Of a stretch of DNA of 64,000 nucleotides, positions 52,265 to 61,546 are shown in pieces. How positions within the stretch are numbered: the first letter of the stretch is position 1; the number at the start of each line of letters is the position of its first letter. Source of the stretch: Algorimicrobium echini (GTDB lineage Bacteria > Bacteroidota > Bacteroidia > Flavobacteriales > Flavobacteriaceae); NCBI RefSeq assembly GCF_900115185.1, contig NZ_FOVN01000003.1, positions 148,511 to 212,510 of the forward strand. The letters run 5' to 3'. The position numbers and the translations under genes were made by a program. Below the pieces are notes generated by a model. The model was given only the letters and a program-made list of their open reading frames with translations. It searched no databases and was not told where the DNA came from.

Positions 52265-55200
52265 TTAAAACATCTTTACAGGTTTAAATGGATTGAGTTC
52301 TAATTTTTCCATAGTTGATTGATACGTGTTCCAAGTCTCTGAATAAAATGTATTTGTTTTAGTTATAGCTTCATTTAAAGCATCAGAGGCATGTTTTATA
52401 AGTGTGTTTTCAGTAGCTGTAATACCATTCTTTCTTGATTGCGTATACCAACTTGCAGTTCCCAACCTACTACTTACAGGAATTTCATCTGAATTTGTAA
52501 TGCCTTGGCGTTTATCTGGTTTACCTAAATATAAATTGATGAGGTCATCAATTTTATCGGAAACCTCTTTAGATTCCTTAATGGCATCTTTGTATTGTTC
52601 TTTATCAAGTTTCTTTAAATCGGACGCATATTTATCGGCAATATTTTTACTTTCCACAAGCTGTTTTACAACAGCTGCCATTGTTTCTTGTAGTTGCTCT
52701 AACCGTTTAGATGTGTTATAAATGGCATCAATATTGGCTTGTGACACAGTTAGTCGTGGATCCGATTGCACAGTAATATTTTTTTCTGAAGTTTCATCTC
52801 CATAAGTCATAACAACACGATAGATTCCTGGCTTAACAGAAACACCACCTGGTTCATTTTTTTGTTTTCTAATTGAACGAGAGGCGCGCGAAACACCGGC
52901 TTCATCCATATACCATGTCCACTTATGTACACCTGTTTCTTTTGGTGTTTTACGCTTTAAAGTTCGTATTAGTCGTTCGCCATCATAAAATTGTAAGGTG
53001 ATGGAATCTTTGGTTGTAACTGGTTTTTCTTCAGTATTAGAATTGTCTTCTATTTCTAAATTATCTTCTGTTTCATTGTCATCAGAGTTTGATTCTTTAA
53101 ATTCTGACTTTTTTGCTTCTTTTGTACGTGTGGTATCCACTTTTACAAAATAGGAAAGCGTTGCACCATATCCTCGGTTTTCACCATGATACATAGCATC
53201 TGCTCCAAAGCGACTCCCAGTTGGTTGCTGGTATGCTGCTTGATAAGCAATAGGAGGACTAAATAGTTCTAAATTTTTGGTAAGCAATTGTTTGTTTTTT
53301 GCCATAGCTCGTAATGGTCTAATATCATCTAGAACCCAAGCGGCACGACCAAAAGTTCCGATTACTAAATCGTGTTCTCTTGGGTGAATAACTAAATCTT
53401 TAACAGAAACGGTTGGGAAATTTTCAGTCCATTTGGTCCATTTATTTCCAGCATCTATGGATATGTATAACCCATCATCGGTTCCTAAAAATAGTAAGTT
53501 GGGTTCTTCTAAATCCTCAATAATTGAAAGCGTATAACTTTCAACATCATTGCTACCTACTATACGCGTCCATGTCTTACCATAATTTGTTGTTCTGTAA
53601 GCGTATGGTTCATAGTTAAATCGACGGTAATCATTGGCAATTAATAAAGCTTCACCTTTATTCTTATTAGATGCTTTAATTTGTGGAATCCAACTACCAG
53701 CAGGTAAGCCTTTGATATTTTTTGAAACGTCTGTCCAAGTTTCACCACCATTTTTAGTAACATGTACACGACCATCATCTGTACTTACCCAAAGCATATC
53801 TTTTTCAATAGGTGATGGCTCAATAACTAAAATCGTACAGTGGTTTTCAGCACCTGTTGCATCCATGGTTAACCCACCACTTTCATTTTGTTTTAGTTTT
53901 TCGGGATTGTTAGTTGTTAAATCGTTTGAAATAATAGTCCAAGTTTCGCCTTTGTCAGTAGATTTATGGACAAACTGACTTCCAAAATAAATGGTACTGT
54001 TATGAAAAGGATCCATATTTATGGCAGAATTCCAATTGAAGCGTAATTTTACATTTGGATCTGGATGGATTGGCTTAACGGTATAATTATTTCCAGTTTC
54101 CCAATCATATCTGCTTACCGAGCCCTCTTGACTCATTGTCCAACCAAAACGAGAATCGTCTTTGTCTGGCACCACATCAAAACCATCACCGAAACTAATT
54201 TCTTGCCAATAACTATTTCTAATGCCTTGTGCACGCCAAACATAAGCAGGGCCTCGCCATGAGCCATTGTCCTGCATGCCACCATATACATTATATGGAA
54301 ATTCGTTATCCACATTAATATGATAAAATTGGGCTACAGGTAAATTTCCAATAAAACGCCAAGTTTTACCACCATCATGCGTAATATTTAGACCGCCATC
54401 ATTTCCATCAATCATAAAACTGCCATCATTTGGATGCATCCACCAAGCATGATGATCTGGATGAACTCCATTGTCAACACCATAGGCAGGCATGAGTTGT
54501 TTGAAATTTTTTCCGCCATCCTCACTCACATTTACATAAGTAAATACAGAATACACACGATTTTCATTCTGCGGATCAACGTAAATTTCAGAATAATAAA
54601 ATGGCCTGTTTCCAATATCATTCTTATCATTTATTTTTTGCCATTTAAAACCACCATCTTCACTTTTATAGAGTGCGTTTTTTTTAGCTTCAACCAAAGC
54701 ATATATAATATCCGGCTTATTTGGCGCTATGGCAACACCAATTCTACCTAAATTTCCAGAAGGAAAGCCGTCATCTTCAGTAACTTTTCTCCACGTATCA
54801 CCACCGTCAAAAGTAATGTGCATTCCAGAACCTTCACCACCAGAATTAAAAAACCAAGGATCGCGTTTGTGTTCCCACATGGCAGCAATTAATTTATTGG
54901 GATTTGAAGGATCCATAATTAAATCGGCAGCACCCGTTTTATTATTAGTAAACAGGATTTGTTTCCATGTTTTACCACCATCAAGCGTTTTATAAACGCC
55001 ACGTTCAGGATGTTCTCCCCAAGGCGATCCAATGGCAGCAGCATACACCACGTCTGGGTTTGTTGGATCAATAATGACACGATGAATGTGTCGCGTTTTT
55101 TCCAAACCCATAGATTGCCAGTTTTTTCCACCATCTAAAGATTTGTAAATACCGTAACCACCATTTAAACTGTTTCTGGGGTTTCCTTCACCAGTTCCAA

Positions 55201-55504
55201 CCCAAATAATACTTGGATTAGATTGCTGAATAGCAACAGCACCAATAGAAGCCGTAACTTCATTATCAAAAATAGGATCCCATTTTATGCCACCGGAAGT
55301 CGATTTCCATAAACCACCTGAAGCTGTACCAACGTACATAATGTCTGGATTTGAATGAACAACATCAATAGCAGTAACACGACCAGACATACCGCCTGGA
55401 CCAATATTTCTGGGTTTCATGTTTTTGACTAAATCAAGGCTAAAGTCTTGCGAAAACCCTGAAATTGAAATAATTAAGAACAGTAAGAAAAATCGTTTCT
55501 TCAT
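52265..55504 (-). CDS. secreted Asp-box (BNR/VPS10-like) propeller protein
   Basis: A 1079-residue exported protein (signal peptide ending ISGFSQ). The first ~740 residues hold at least ten Asp-box repeats of the SxDxGxxW type (YKSLDGGKNW, YKTLDGGKTW, HITFDGGDTW, NITHDGGKTW, HVTKNGGETW and others), forming one or two sialidase-like propellers. An acidic linker (~815-840), a beta domain and a helical C-terminus follow. Databases call such proteins glycosyl hydrolases, but no catalytic residues can be named here; binding or peptidase-related roles are possible. Confidence 0.85.
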   Translation of the reverse strand: MKKRFFLLFLIISISGFSQDFSLDLVKNMKPRNIGPGGMSGRVTAIDVVHSNPDIMYVGTASGGLWKSTSGGIKWDPIFDNEVTASIGAVAIQQSNPSIIWVGTGEGNPRNSLNGGYGIYKSLDGGKNWQSMGLEKTRHIHRVIIDPTNPDVVYAAAIGSPWGEHPERGVYKTLDGGKTWKQILFTNNKTGAADLIMDPSNPNKLIAAMWEHKRDPWFFNSGGEGSGMHITFDGGDTWRKVTEDDGFPSGNLGRIGVAIAPNKPDIIYALVEAKKNALYKSEDGGFKWQKINDKNDIGNRPFYYSEIYVDPQNENRVYSVFTYVNVSEDGGKNFKQLMPAYGVDNGVHPDHHAWWMHPNDGSFMIDGNDGGLNITHDGGKTWRFIGNLPVAQFYHINVDNEFPYNVYGGMQDNGSWRGPAYVWRAQGIRNSYWQEISFGDGFDVVPDKDDSRFGWTMSQEGSVSRYDWETGNNYTVKPIHPDPNVKLRFNWNSAINMDPFHNSTIYFGSQFVHKSTDKGETWTIISNDLTTNNPEKLKQNESGGLTMDATGAENHCTILVIEPSPIEKDMLWVSTDDGRVHVTKNGGETWTDVSKNIKGLPAGSWIPQIKASNKNKGEALLIANDYRRFNYEPYAYRTTNYGKTWTRIVGSNDVESYTLSIIEDLEEPNLLFLGTDDGLYISIDAGNKWTKWTENFPTVSVKDLVIHPREHDLVIGTFGRAAWVLDDIRPLRAMAKNKQLLTKNLELFSPPIAYQAAYQQPTGSRFGADAMYHGENRGYGATLSYFVKVDTTRTKEAKKSEFKESNSDDNETEDNLEIEDNSNTEEKPVTTKDSITLQFYDGERLIRTLKRKTPKETGVHKWTWYMDEAGVSRASRSIRKQKNEPGGVSVKPGIYRVVMTYGDETSEKNITVQSDPRLTVSQANIDAIYNTSKRLEQLQETMAAVVKQLVESKNIADKYASDLKKLDKEQYKDAIKESKEVSDKIDDLINLYLGKPDKRQGITNSDEIPVSSRLGTASWYTQSRKNGITATENTLIKHASDALNEAITKTNTFYSETWNTYQSTMEKLELNPFKPVKMF

Positions 55505-55600
55505 TTTTGGTTTTTTAGTTTGCCTTAAAGTTAAGCAAGAAAACTTAAATAGATGTTAAGTACTGTAATTTGAGTAAAATTTGTCGTATTTTTAGATTGC

Positions 55601-56728
55601 ATGAAAAAAGAAAATATACACAAAAAAGGCTTCATATTTAAACCATATGAATCGCCTTCACAAAGCCCTTTTGAAAAACTTTTTGATATTTTCAAAGAGT
55701 TAATTACCCATACTTCGGGTGATTTTGATGAAGCTATAGATTGGCTCAAACAACTAGATGAAGAATATAAATTAACAACACCAGATTATACCATTGAAGA
55801 TTTTATAGCCGACCTAAAAGCGAAAGGTTACATTCGAGAAGAAATCCGTCCTGATGGTAAAAATGGAACGGCTATTACTGCAAAAACAGAACGTGCTATT
55901 CGACAATCTGCATTAGAACAAATATTCGGAAATTTAAAAAGGAGCGGTAGCGGAAGTCATAAGAGTAAAGGTATTGGAATAGGAGATGAGCATACAGGCG
56001 AGTTTAGAAATTATCAATTTGGTGATGGTTTGGATAAAGTGAACATTACGGAAAGTCTTCGGAATGCCCAAATTAATAATGGAATTGGAAATTTCAATTT
56101 AACAGAAGATGATTTGGTGGTTGAAGAAACCACCCATAAATCGCAAATGAGTACAATTTTAATGATTGACATTAGTCATAGCATGATTCTTTATGGAGAA
56201 GATCGGATTACACCTGCTAAAAAAGTGGCTATGGCTTTGGCCGAATTAATAACCACTCGCTACCCTAAAGACACACTTGATATTTTGGTTTTTGGAAACG
56301 ATGCGTGGCCAATAAAAATTAAAGATTTACCGTATTTACATGTAGGACCTTATCACACAAATACTGTTGCAGGATTGCAATTAGCCATGGACTTATTGAG
56401 GCGGAAACGACATACCAATAAGCAAATATTTATGATAACAGATGGCAAGCCAAGTTGTTTAAAGTTAGCAGATGGCACTTATTATAAAGATAGTAATGGT
56501 CTCAATTCGCATATTACTAATAAATGTTATGCTATGGCACAGCAGGCCCGGAAATTACATATTCCAATTACCACCTTTATGATTGCTCAAGATCCTTATT
56601 TAATGCAGTTTGTTGAAGAATTTACAAAAGCAAATCAAGGCAAAGCATTTTACACAGGCCTAAAAGGGTTAGGTGAAATGATTTTTGAAGATTATGAAAC
56701 AAATAGAAAGAAACGAATAAACGGATAA
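55601..56728 (+). CDS. VWA domain-containing protein
   Basis: A 375-residue protein with a helical N-terminus and a C-terminal von Willebrand A domain (about 180-365) holding a MIDAS motif, DISHSM (DxSxS), followed by GDRI-like and TDGKPS. It lies 61 bp before an AAA+ ATPase gene; such pairs act like magnesium-chelatase D/I or MoxR/VWA modules that load metals or remodel partners. The target is unknown. Confidence 0.88.
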   Translation: MKKENIHKKGFIFKPYESPSQSPFEKLFDIFKELITHTSGDFDEAIDWLKQLDEEYKLTTPDYTIEDFIADLKAKGYIREEIRPDGKNGTAITAKTERAIRQSALEQIFGNLKRSGSGSHKSKGIGIGDEHTGEFRNYQFGDGLDKVNITESLRNAQINNGIGNFNLTEDDLVVEETTHKSQMSTILMIDISHSMILYGEDRITPAKKVAMALAELITTRYPKDTLDILVFGNDAWPIKIKDLPYLHVGPYHTNTVAGLQLAMDLLRRKRHTNKQIFMITDGKPSCLKLADGTYYKDSNGLNSHITNKCYAMAQQARKLHIPITTFMIAQDPYLMQFVEEFTKANQGKAFYTGLKGLGEMIFEDYETNRKKRING

Positions 56729-56789
56729 AAAAGTTAAGAGTATAGCTTAATCTTGATGCGTTTTATCAATGTTATGAAAAAATGATAAT

Positions 56790-58256
56790 ATGAAAATAGA
56801 AAATATTAAAACATTATTGCAACTAAAAGAATCAGGTTATCAGTCGCGATCTATAAAAGATGAATTACGCGACAATTTAATTGAAAAAATTAAAAACAAA
56901 GAACCCATTTTTGAAGGAATCCATGGTTATGAAAATACCGTAATTCCAGAATTTCAACGTGCTATTTTATCACGACATAATATTAATTTATTAGGACTTC
57001 GTGGACAAGCAAAAACCCGTCTGGCACGTTTAATGCTCAACTTGTTAGATGAATATATTCCAGTTGTTGAAGGTTCTGAAATAAATGATGATCCCTTGAG
57101 TCCTATTTCACGGTATGCTAAAGAATTAATTAATAAAAAAGGTGATGATACACCAATTTCTTGGATGCATAGAAGTGAGCGTTTTGCTGAAAAGTTAGCC
57201 ACACCAGATGTAACCGTAGCTGATATTATTGGTGACGTAGACCCTATAAAAGCAGCCAATTTAAAGTTGAGCTATGCTGATGATCGTGTCATTCATTATG
57301 GGATGATTCCTCGAGCTAATCGCTGTATTTTTGTAATTAATGAATTACCAGATTTACAAGCTAGAATACAAGTAGCGCTATTTAATATCTTACAAGAAGG
57401 CGATATACAAATTCGTGGATTTAAATTGCGCTTACCATTAGATATGCAGTTTGTTTTTACCGCAAATCCTGAAGATTACACCAATCGTGGTAGTATTATT
57501 ACACCCTTAAAAGATAGAATTGGTTCTCAAATTTTAACGCATTATCCAGATGATATTGAAACGGCTAAACTAATAACACAGCAAGAAGCTAAATCAGATT
57601 TACGCCAAAAAGAAAGTATTCATGTACCAGAATTAGCAAAAGATTTACTAGAGCAGATAGTTTTTGAAGCGCGTGAAAGTGATTTCATTGATGAAAAAAG
57701 TGGTGTGAGTGCTAGATTGAGTATTACAGCTTTTGAAAATTTATTAAGCACAGCAGAATTACGTGCGCTAAAAGCAGGTGATACTAAAACAACAGTTCGT
57801 TTGTCTGATTTTTTGGGTATTATTCCAGCCATAACCGGAAAAGTTGAATTGGTTTATGAAGGCGAACAAGAAGGTGCCGCACAAGTAGCTTATAACTTAA
57901 TTGGAGAAGCCGTGAAAAGTTTATTTCCCGAGTTTTTCCCCAAGATAGAAAAATTGCGAAAACAAGATGATGAAAGCCCATATGATTCTATTGTGTCTTG
58001 GTTTTTTAATAATCCGGAAGCGTTTGAATTGTTAGACGATTTACGTGATAAGGCATATAAAACCTTATTAGAATCCGTATCACCATTAGACGATTTATTA
58101 GGCGAATACCAACCAAATCTGTCTCAAAAAGAGAGCTATTTTGTAAAGGAATTTGTGCTATGGGCTTTAGTGGAGCACAAATTATTGAGTAAATATCGCT
58201 TTACAGAAGGGCTTCAGTTTAAAGATCCTTACGGTAGTTTTATTAGTGATTTGTAA
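56790..58256 (+). CDS. AAA+ ATPase, magnesium-chelatase ChlI/MoxR type
   Basis: A 488-residue ATPase. The P-loop is atypical, GLRGQAKTR (near 70-78), then IFVINELPDL as Walker B (Asp replaced by Asn, followed by Glu) and TANPEDYTNRG as sensor 1. A C-terminal helical extension of ~150 residues (FFNNPEAFELLDDL) follows. With the VWA protein before it, it resembles a chelatase or MoxR-type remodelling pair. Confidence 0.87.
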   Translation: MKIENIKTLLQLKESGYQSRSIKDELRDNLIEKIKNKEPIFEGIHGYENTVIPEFQRAILSRHNINLLGLRGQAKTRLARLMLNLLDEYIPVVEGSEINDDPLSPISRYAKELINKKGDDTPISWMHRSERFAEKLATPDVTVADIIGDVDPIKAANLKLSYADDRVIHYGMIPRANRCIFVINELPDLQARIQVALFNILQEGDIQIRGFKLRLPLDMQFVFTANPEDYTNRGSIITPLKDRIGSQILTHYPDDIETAKLITQQEAKSDLRQKESIHVPELAKDLLEQIVFEARESDFIDEKSGVSARLSITAFENLLSTAELRALKAGDTKTTVRLSDFLGIIPAITGKVELVYEGEQEGAAQVAYNLIGEAVKSLFPEFFPKIEKLRKQDDESPYDSIVSWFFNNPEAFELLDDLRDKAYKTLLESVSPLDDLLGEYQPNLSQKESYFVKEFVLWALVEHKLLSKYRFTEGLQFKDPYGSFISDL

Positions 58257-58262
58257 AAAGTT

Positions 58263-58287
58263 AAAAGCGATCAATTTGATCGCTTTT
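58263..58287. terminator. palindromic terminator between convergent genes
   Basis: AAAAGCGATCAA and TTGATCGCTTTT are perfect 12-bp arms around one T. It overlaps the stop codon of the minus-strand PepSY gene and ends in a T-run on both strands. Confidence 0.85.
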
Positions 58288-58825
58288 TCATTTTAATTTG
58301 TTTGGGTTTTAGCCATAACCAAAAACCAGTAAAAGCAAGCAATATCAAACCTAATGACGTAATGGTGGAATAGAATAACTTAAAGGGTTTGGACTGATTT
58401 CCAAAAAGGTAATCTAAAATAGAACCATCGTGAATCATTTCAATAAGGTCCGCAGTTCTTATTTTATCAGATAAAATAGCACCCGAATGACAATCAATTT
58501 GAATTTCGGTGAAATGGTATTCAAATCGAACTTTAGCCATGCCTTTATTGGGTCTGTAATCTATTCGGTTTATTTCAGAGGACAGATTTTGCAAAGTCAC
58601 ATAGTTTACAGCAATAGCTTGTATACTATCTAAACTAATCAATTCTAATTCTTGATTTAAAGCTTTTTGAGATGGTGGTTTAAAGTGAAATTCATCTTTC
58701 CAGGTTAGTAATAAACCCGTTGCACCTAAAATAAACATAAAAACAACTAATGGCATGGCTATAAAACGATGCGTTTTACGATACCAGCGAGATTGTTTGG
58801 CTAATTTTTTACGTTTTTCCTTCAA
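58271..58825 (-). CDS. PepSY-associated membrane protein
   Basis: A 184-residue protein with an N-terminal helix (FIAMPLVVFMFILGATGLLLTW) preceded by a basic WYRKTHRFI, a PepSY-like periplasmic segment (~55-130) and a C-terminal helix with FTGFWLW. Proteins of this build are often tied to iron or haem uptake (ferric reductase-like). It lies downstream of the lipoprotein gene at 58945. Confidence 0.82.
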   Translation of the reverse strand: MKEKRKKLAKQSRWYRKTHRFIAMPLVVFMFILGATGLLLTWKDEFHFKPPSQKALNQELELISLDSIQAIAVNYVTLQNLSSEINRIDYRPNKGMAKVRFEYHFTEIQIDCHSGAILSDKIRTADLIEMIHDGSILDYLFGNQSKPFKLFYSTITSLGLILLAFTGFWLWLKPKQIKMKKRSN

Positions 58826-58944
58826 GATAGCAAATTATAGAAATGCGAAAATAACTAATCTTTGAAAACTTATGGTTGCATCCTATAAAAAGAAAAGAAA
58901 CAAGGAGCTTCAAAAAGCACATGATGCTCATCAAGAATATTAAG

Positions 58945-59763
58945 TTAAATCTTTTTGAAATGTTGTGGGACTTCAAATAATTTATCATCATTTAAAAAAG
59001 TAATATTTTTTATAGTGCCTTCACCTATTTGTTGGGTTAGTCCTAATTCAGAGTCCCATTCCCAAAATGTCCATTTACGAGCAAAAGGAATATTTTTAAT
59101 ACCTATAAAATCTTCATATTTTATAGCATGCGGATCTGCTTCGGCTTCTGCTTTTGTTTTTCCAGCGGTTACAATATAAGCAGCTACTTCCACTAAATTA
59201 GAATTTGGGTTAGCATATACTACATACCAATCATCAGGAGCATCACCAGTATTGGCCTCAAAACTTAATTTTTTAGTACTATATTTTTCACCACCTAGTT
59301 GTGTTTCTGGGTAGGAGTTCCAAATGGTTCCTTCATCACTTAATTTGTATGGAAACAGGAAGAAGTAACTCCAGGTATACGCATTAAACCGGATACGTTG
59401 CGTGTTGGTAATAGAAGGCGAGTAGTAAACTTGGTCTTCTTTATAAATAATGACATCACCATTTGTCATTTCTATTTTACCTTCAGAAGAATCTGTTGAA
59501 AAAGTAGCTAGGCCATTTAATATTTCATTTCCACCAAAACTCAATATCAATTCAAATTGAACGGCAGCTTCTTTTAGAAAAGCTTCTTTTTTATGAGCAG
59601 TTTCTATGGCATTTACAAATGAAATAGGCTCTTTTTTATTGTTTTCAGACTCTGTATTTTGAGTTTTTATTGAGCTTTCAGGCTTTGTTTCTGGTTTTGA
59701 TGTGTCGTTTTTACAAGCCATAAAGCTTAATACTATTAGGGCTAATAAGCTAATTTTTTTCAT
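58945..59763 (-). CDS. lipoprotein of unknown function (DUF6503-like)
   Basis: A 272-residue lipoprotein (lipobox FMAC, Cys near 17) with a Lys/Glu/Ser-rich linker and a beta-rich body (LILSFGGNEILNGLATFSTDSSEGKIEMTNGD ... is one continuous segment). It looks like the DUF6503 or LolA/LolB-like fold family by pattern of beta strands, but that is from memory only. Role unknown. Confidence 0.78.
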   Translation of the reverse strand: MKKISLLALIVLSFMACKNDTSKPETKPESSIKTQNTESENNKKEPISFVNAIETAHKKEAFLKEAAVQFELILSFGGNEILNGLATFSTDSSEGKIEMTNGDVIIYKEDQVYYSPSITNTQRIRFNAYTWSYFFLFPYKLSDEGTIWNSYPETQLGGEKYSTKKLSFEANTGDAPDDWYVVYANPNSNLVEVAAYIVTAGKTKAEAEADPHAIKYEDFIGIKNIPFARKWTFWEWDSELGLTQQIGEGTIKNITFLNDDKLFEVPQHFKKI

Positions 59764-59815
59764 AATAAAGTATGTTTACCTTTATTCTGTCGCAGTTCTG
59801 AAAGATACTTTCAGT

Positions 59816-61459
59816 TTAATGGGTAATTTTTTTTACATTAACATAAAAATCGGAATCAACTTCAAAACTCTCTGATGAAATAGGTGTTGTTTTCCATTCG
59901 GAATTTGGAAAGATCCATTGCGTTTTATTGTTAAAAGTTACTTGTACAGGCATATCGAAATCAGCCACAATATCTGTCCAACGGTAGTTTAATTTGTTAT
60001 CCTTTATTTTATATTCCAAAGTTGGAATCAAAGTTGTCCGTAGATATTGATTGAAAAAGGCATTTAAATCAATTCCAGATTGCAGACTAATATAATCTTC
60101 AATTTGCTTGGTTGTAACTGTTTGGTGGTAAAATGTATCGTTTAAACCTCGTAGTATTTGGCGCCATTTTTCATCATCTTCAATTAACTGGCGTAAGGTA
60201 TGCAACATATTAGCACCTTTATAATACATATCTGAAGATCCTTCTTTGTTTACGTTATATGGTCCAATTAACGGTTTATCATTTAGAATCCGTTTCCGCG
60301 TGCCTATCACGTAATCAGCAGAAGCTTCTTTTCCATAAAAATAATCAACGAATAAATTTTCCGAATAGGCCGTAAATCCTTCGTGAATCCACATATCGGC
60401 AATATCTTTATTGGTAATGTTGTTAGCAAACCATTCATGGCCAGCTTCGTGGATTATAATAAAATCGAATTTTAACCCCCAACCAGTTCCAGACAAATCA
60501 TTCCCTAAATACCCCATTTTATATTGATTGCCATAGGTTACCGAACTTTGGTGCTCCATACCTAAATATGGCACTTCTACTAATTTAAAACCATCTTCAT
60601 AAAAGGGGTAAGGGCCAAACCAATGTTCAAAAGCATCCATCATACGAGGTGCATCTTTAAAATGGGTTTTAGCTTTTTCTAGATTGTCGTGTAACACGTA
60701 ATAATCCATATTTAAAGGGCCTTTTTCACCATTATACACTTCTGAAAAATGTACATAATCGGCAATGTTCACATTCACACCATAATTGTTTATCGGGTTA
60801 TTTACAAACCAATGAGAGGTAACAGTATTATCTTTATTTTCAATTTTAGAACGTAATCTACCATTAGAAATATTACTCAACCCTTTTGGGTTTGTAACGC
60901 TAATTAACATACTATCCACTTCGTCATACATATGGTCCTTATTTGGCCACCAAATACTAGCACCTAATCCTTGGCAAGACGTGGCAACAAAATGATTACC
61001 ATTATCATCTTTTTTCCAAGAGAAACCGCCATCCCAAGGCGCTCGAACCGCTTCTTTAGGATTGCCTTCATAATAAACATCTACTGAATACACGTTTCCT
61101 ATTTCCTGATTTTCTGCAAGTGTGATAAAATGTGCATGACCATCATGACGAATTTTAAGTTCTTTACCATTCTGAACTGCAGACGTAATTTTTAATGGTG
61201 CTTGTAAATCAATTTGAAGCTCTTTACTAGCGCTTAATACTTTATAATAAACAGCTGTTTTTCCAGAAATATATTTTTCATCAGGATGTACTTGAATATC
61301 TAAATGATAATAAGTTAAATCCCACCATGCACGTTCTGGCGTTATGGTTCCACGTAAGGTGTCTTGATGCGTGAAGGTTGTTTTTGCTTCCAATAAACCT
61401 TGGCTGAAAATACTTGTTTTAAATAAAATAATGGCTGCAAATATGACGAATGATTTCAT
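59816..61459 (-). CDS. M1 family aminopeptidase, secreted
   Basis: A 547-residue exported metallopeptidase (signal ending SIFSQ). The N-terminal beta domain runs to ~230, the catalytic domain holds the zinc motif HEAGH-x18-E (HEAGHEWFANN ... WIHEGF) and a GMEH-like substrate motif (YLGMEHQSSV); a shortened C-terminal part follows. It should trim N-terminal residues of peptides in the periplasm. Confidence 0.93.
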   Translation of the reverse strand: MKSFVIFAAIILFKTSIFSQGLLEAKTTFTHQDTLRGTITPERAWWDLTYYHLDIQVHPDEKYISGKTAVYYKVLSASKELQIDLQAPLKITSAVQNGKELKIRHDGHAHFITLAENQEIGNVYSVDVYYEGNPKEAVRAPWDGGFSWKKDDNGNHFVATSCQGLGASIWWPNKDHMYDEVDSMLISVTNPKGLSNISNGRLRSKIENKDNTVTSHWFVNNPINNYGVNVNIADYVHFSEVYNGEKGPLNMDYYVLHDNLEKAKTHFKDAPRMMDAFEHWFGPYPFYEDGFKLVEVPYLGMEHQSSVTYGNQYKMGYLGNDLSGTGWGLKFDFIIIHEAGHEWFANNITNKDIADMWIHEGFTAYSENLFVDYFYGKEASADYVIGTRKRILNDKPLIGPYNVNKEGSSDMYYKGANMLHTLRQLIEDDEKWRQILRGLNDTFYHQTVTTKQIEDYISLQSGIDLNAFFNQYLRTTLIPTLEYKIKDNKLNYRWTDIVADFDMPVQVTFNNKTQWIFPNSEWKTTPISSESFEVDSDFYVNVKKITH

Positions 61460-61490
61460 AATAAAATTTTTACTAATGTAGGGAAAAAGG

Positions 61491-61519
61491 AAAGCCGTTC
61501 CGAATTTCGGAACGGCTTT
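61491..61519 (-). terminator. palindromic terminator of the acyl-CoA dehydrogenase gene
   Basis: A 14-bp perfect stem (AAAGCCGTTCCGAA/TTCGGAACGGCTTT) around one T, 28 bp beyond the stop codon. Confidence 0.88.
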
Positions 61520-61546
61520 TCGCTTCTAACTAAACTTAAATTAAAC

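Noticed and set aside
54065-55134. Several open frames on both strands inside the Asp-box propeller gene
   Set aside because: The repeated Asp-box coding sequence leaves long open shadows; none has recognisable domains or start signals.
58922-58933. TGATGCTCATCA, another TGAT-N4-ATCA core
   Set aside because: The flanking arms do not match TATGAT/ATCATA and no TAnnTTTG lies at the 29-30 bp spacing on either strand, so it looks like a chance match.
58809-58991. Short open frame between the PepSY and lipoprotein genes on the minus strand
   Set aside because: It overlaps both neighbours' ends and lacks any leader or conserved feature; the gap is more likely untranslated.
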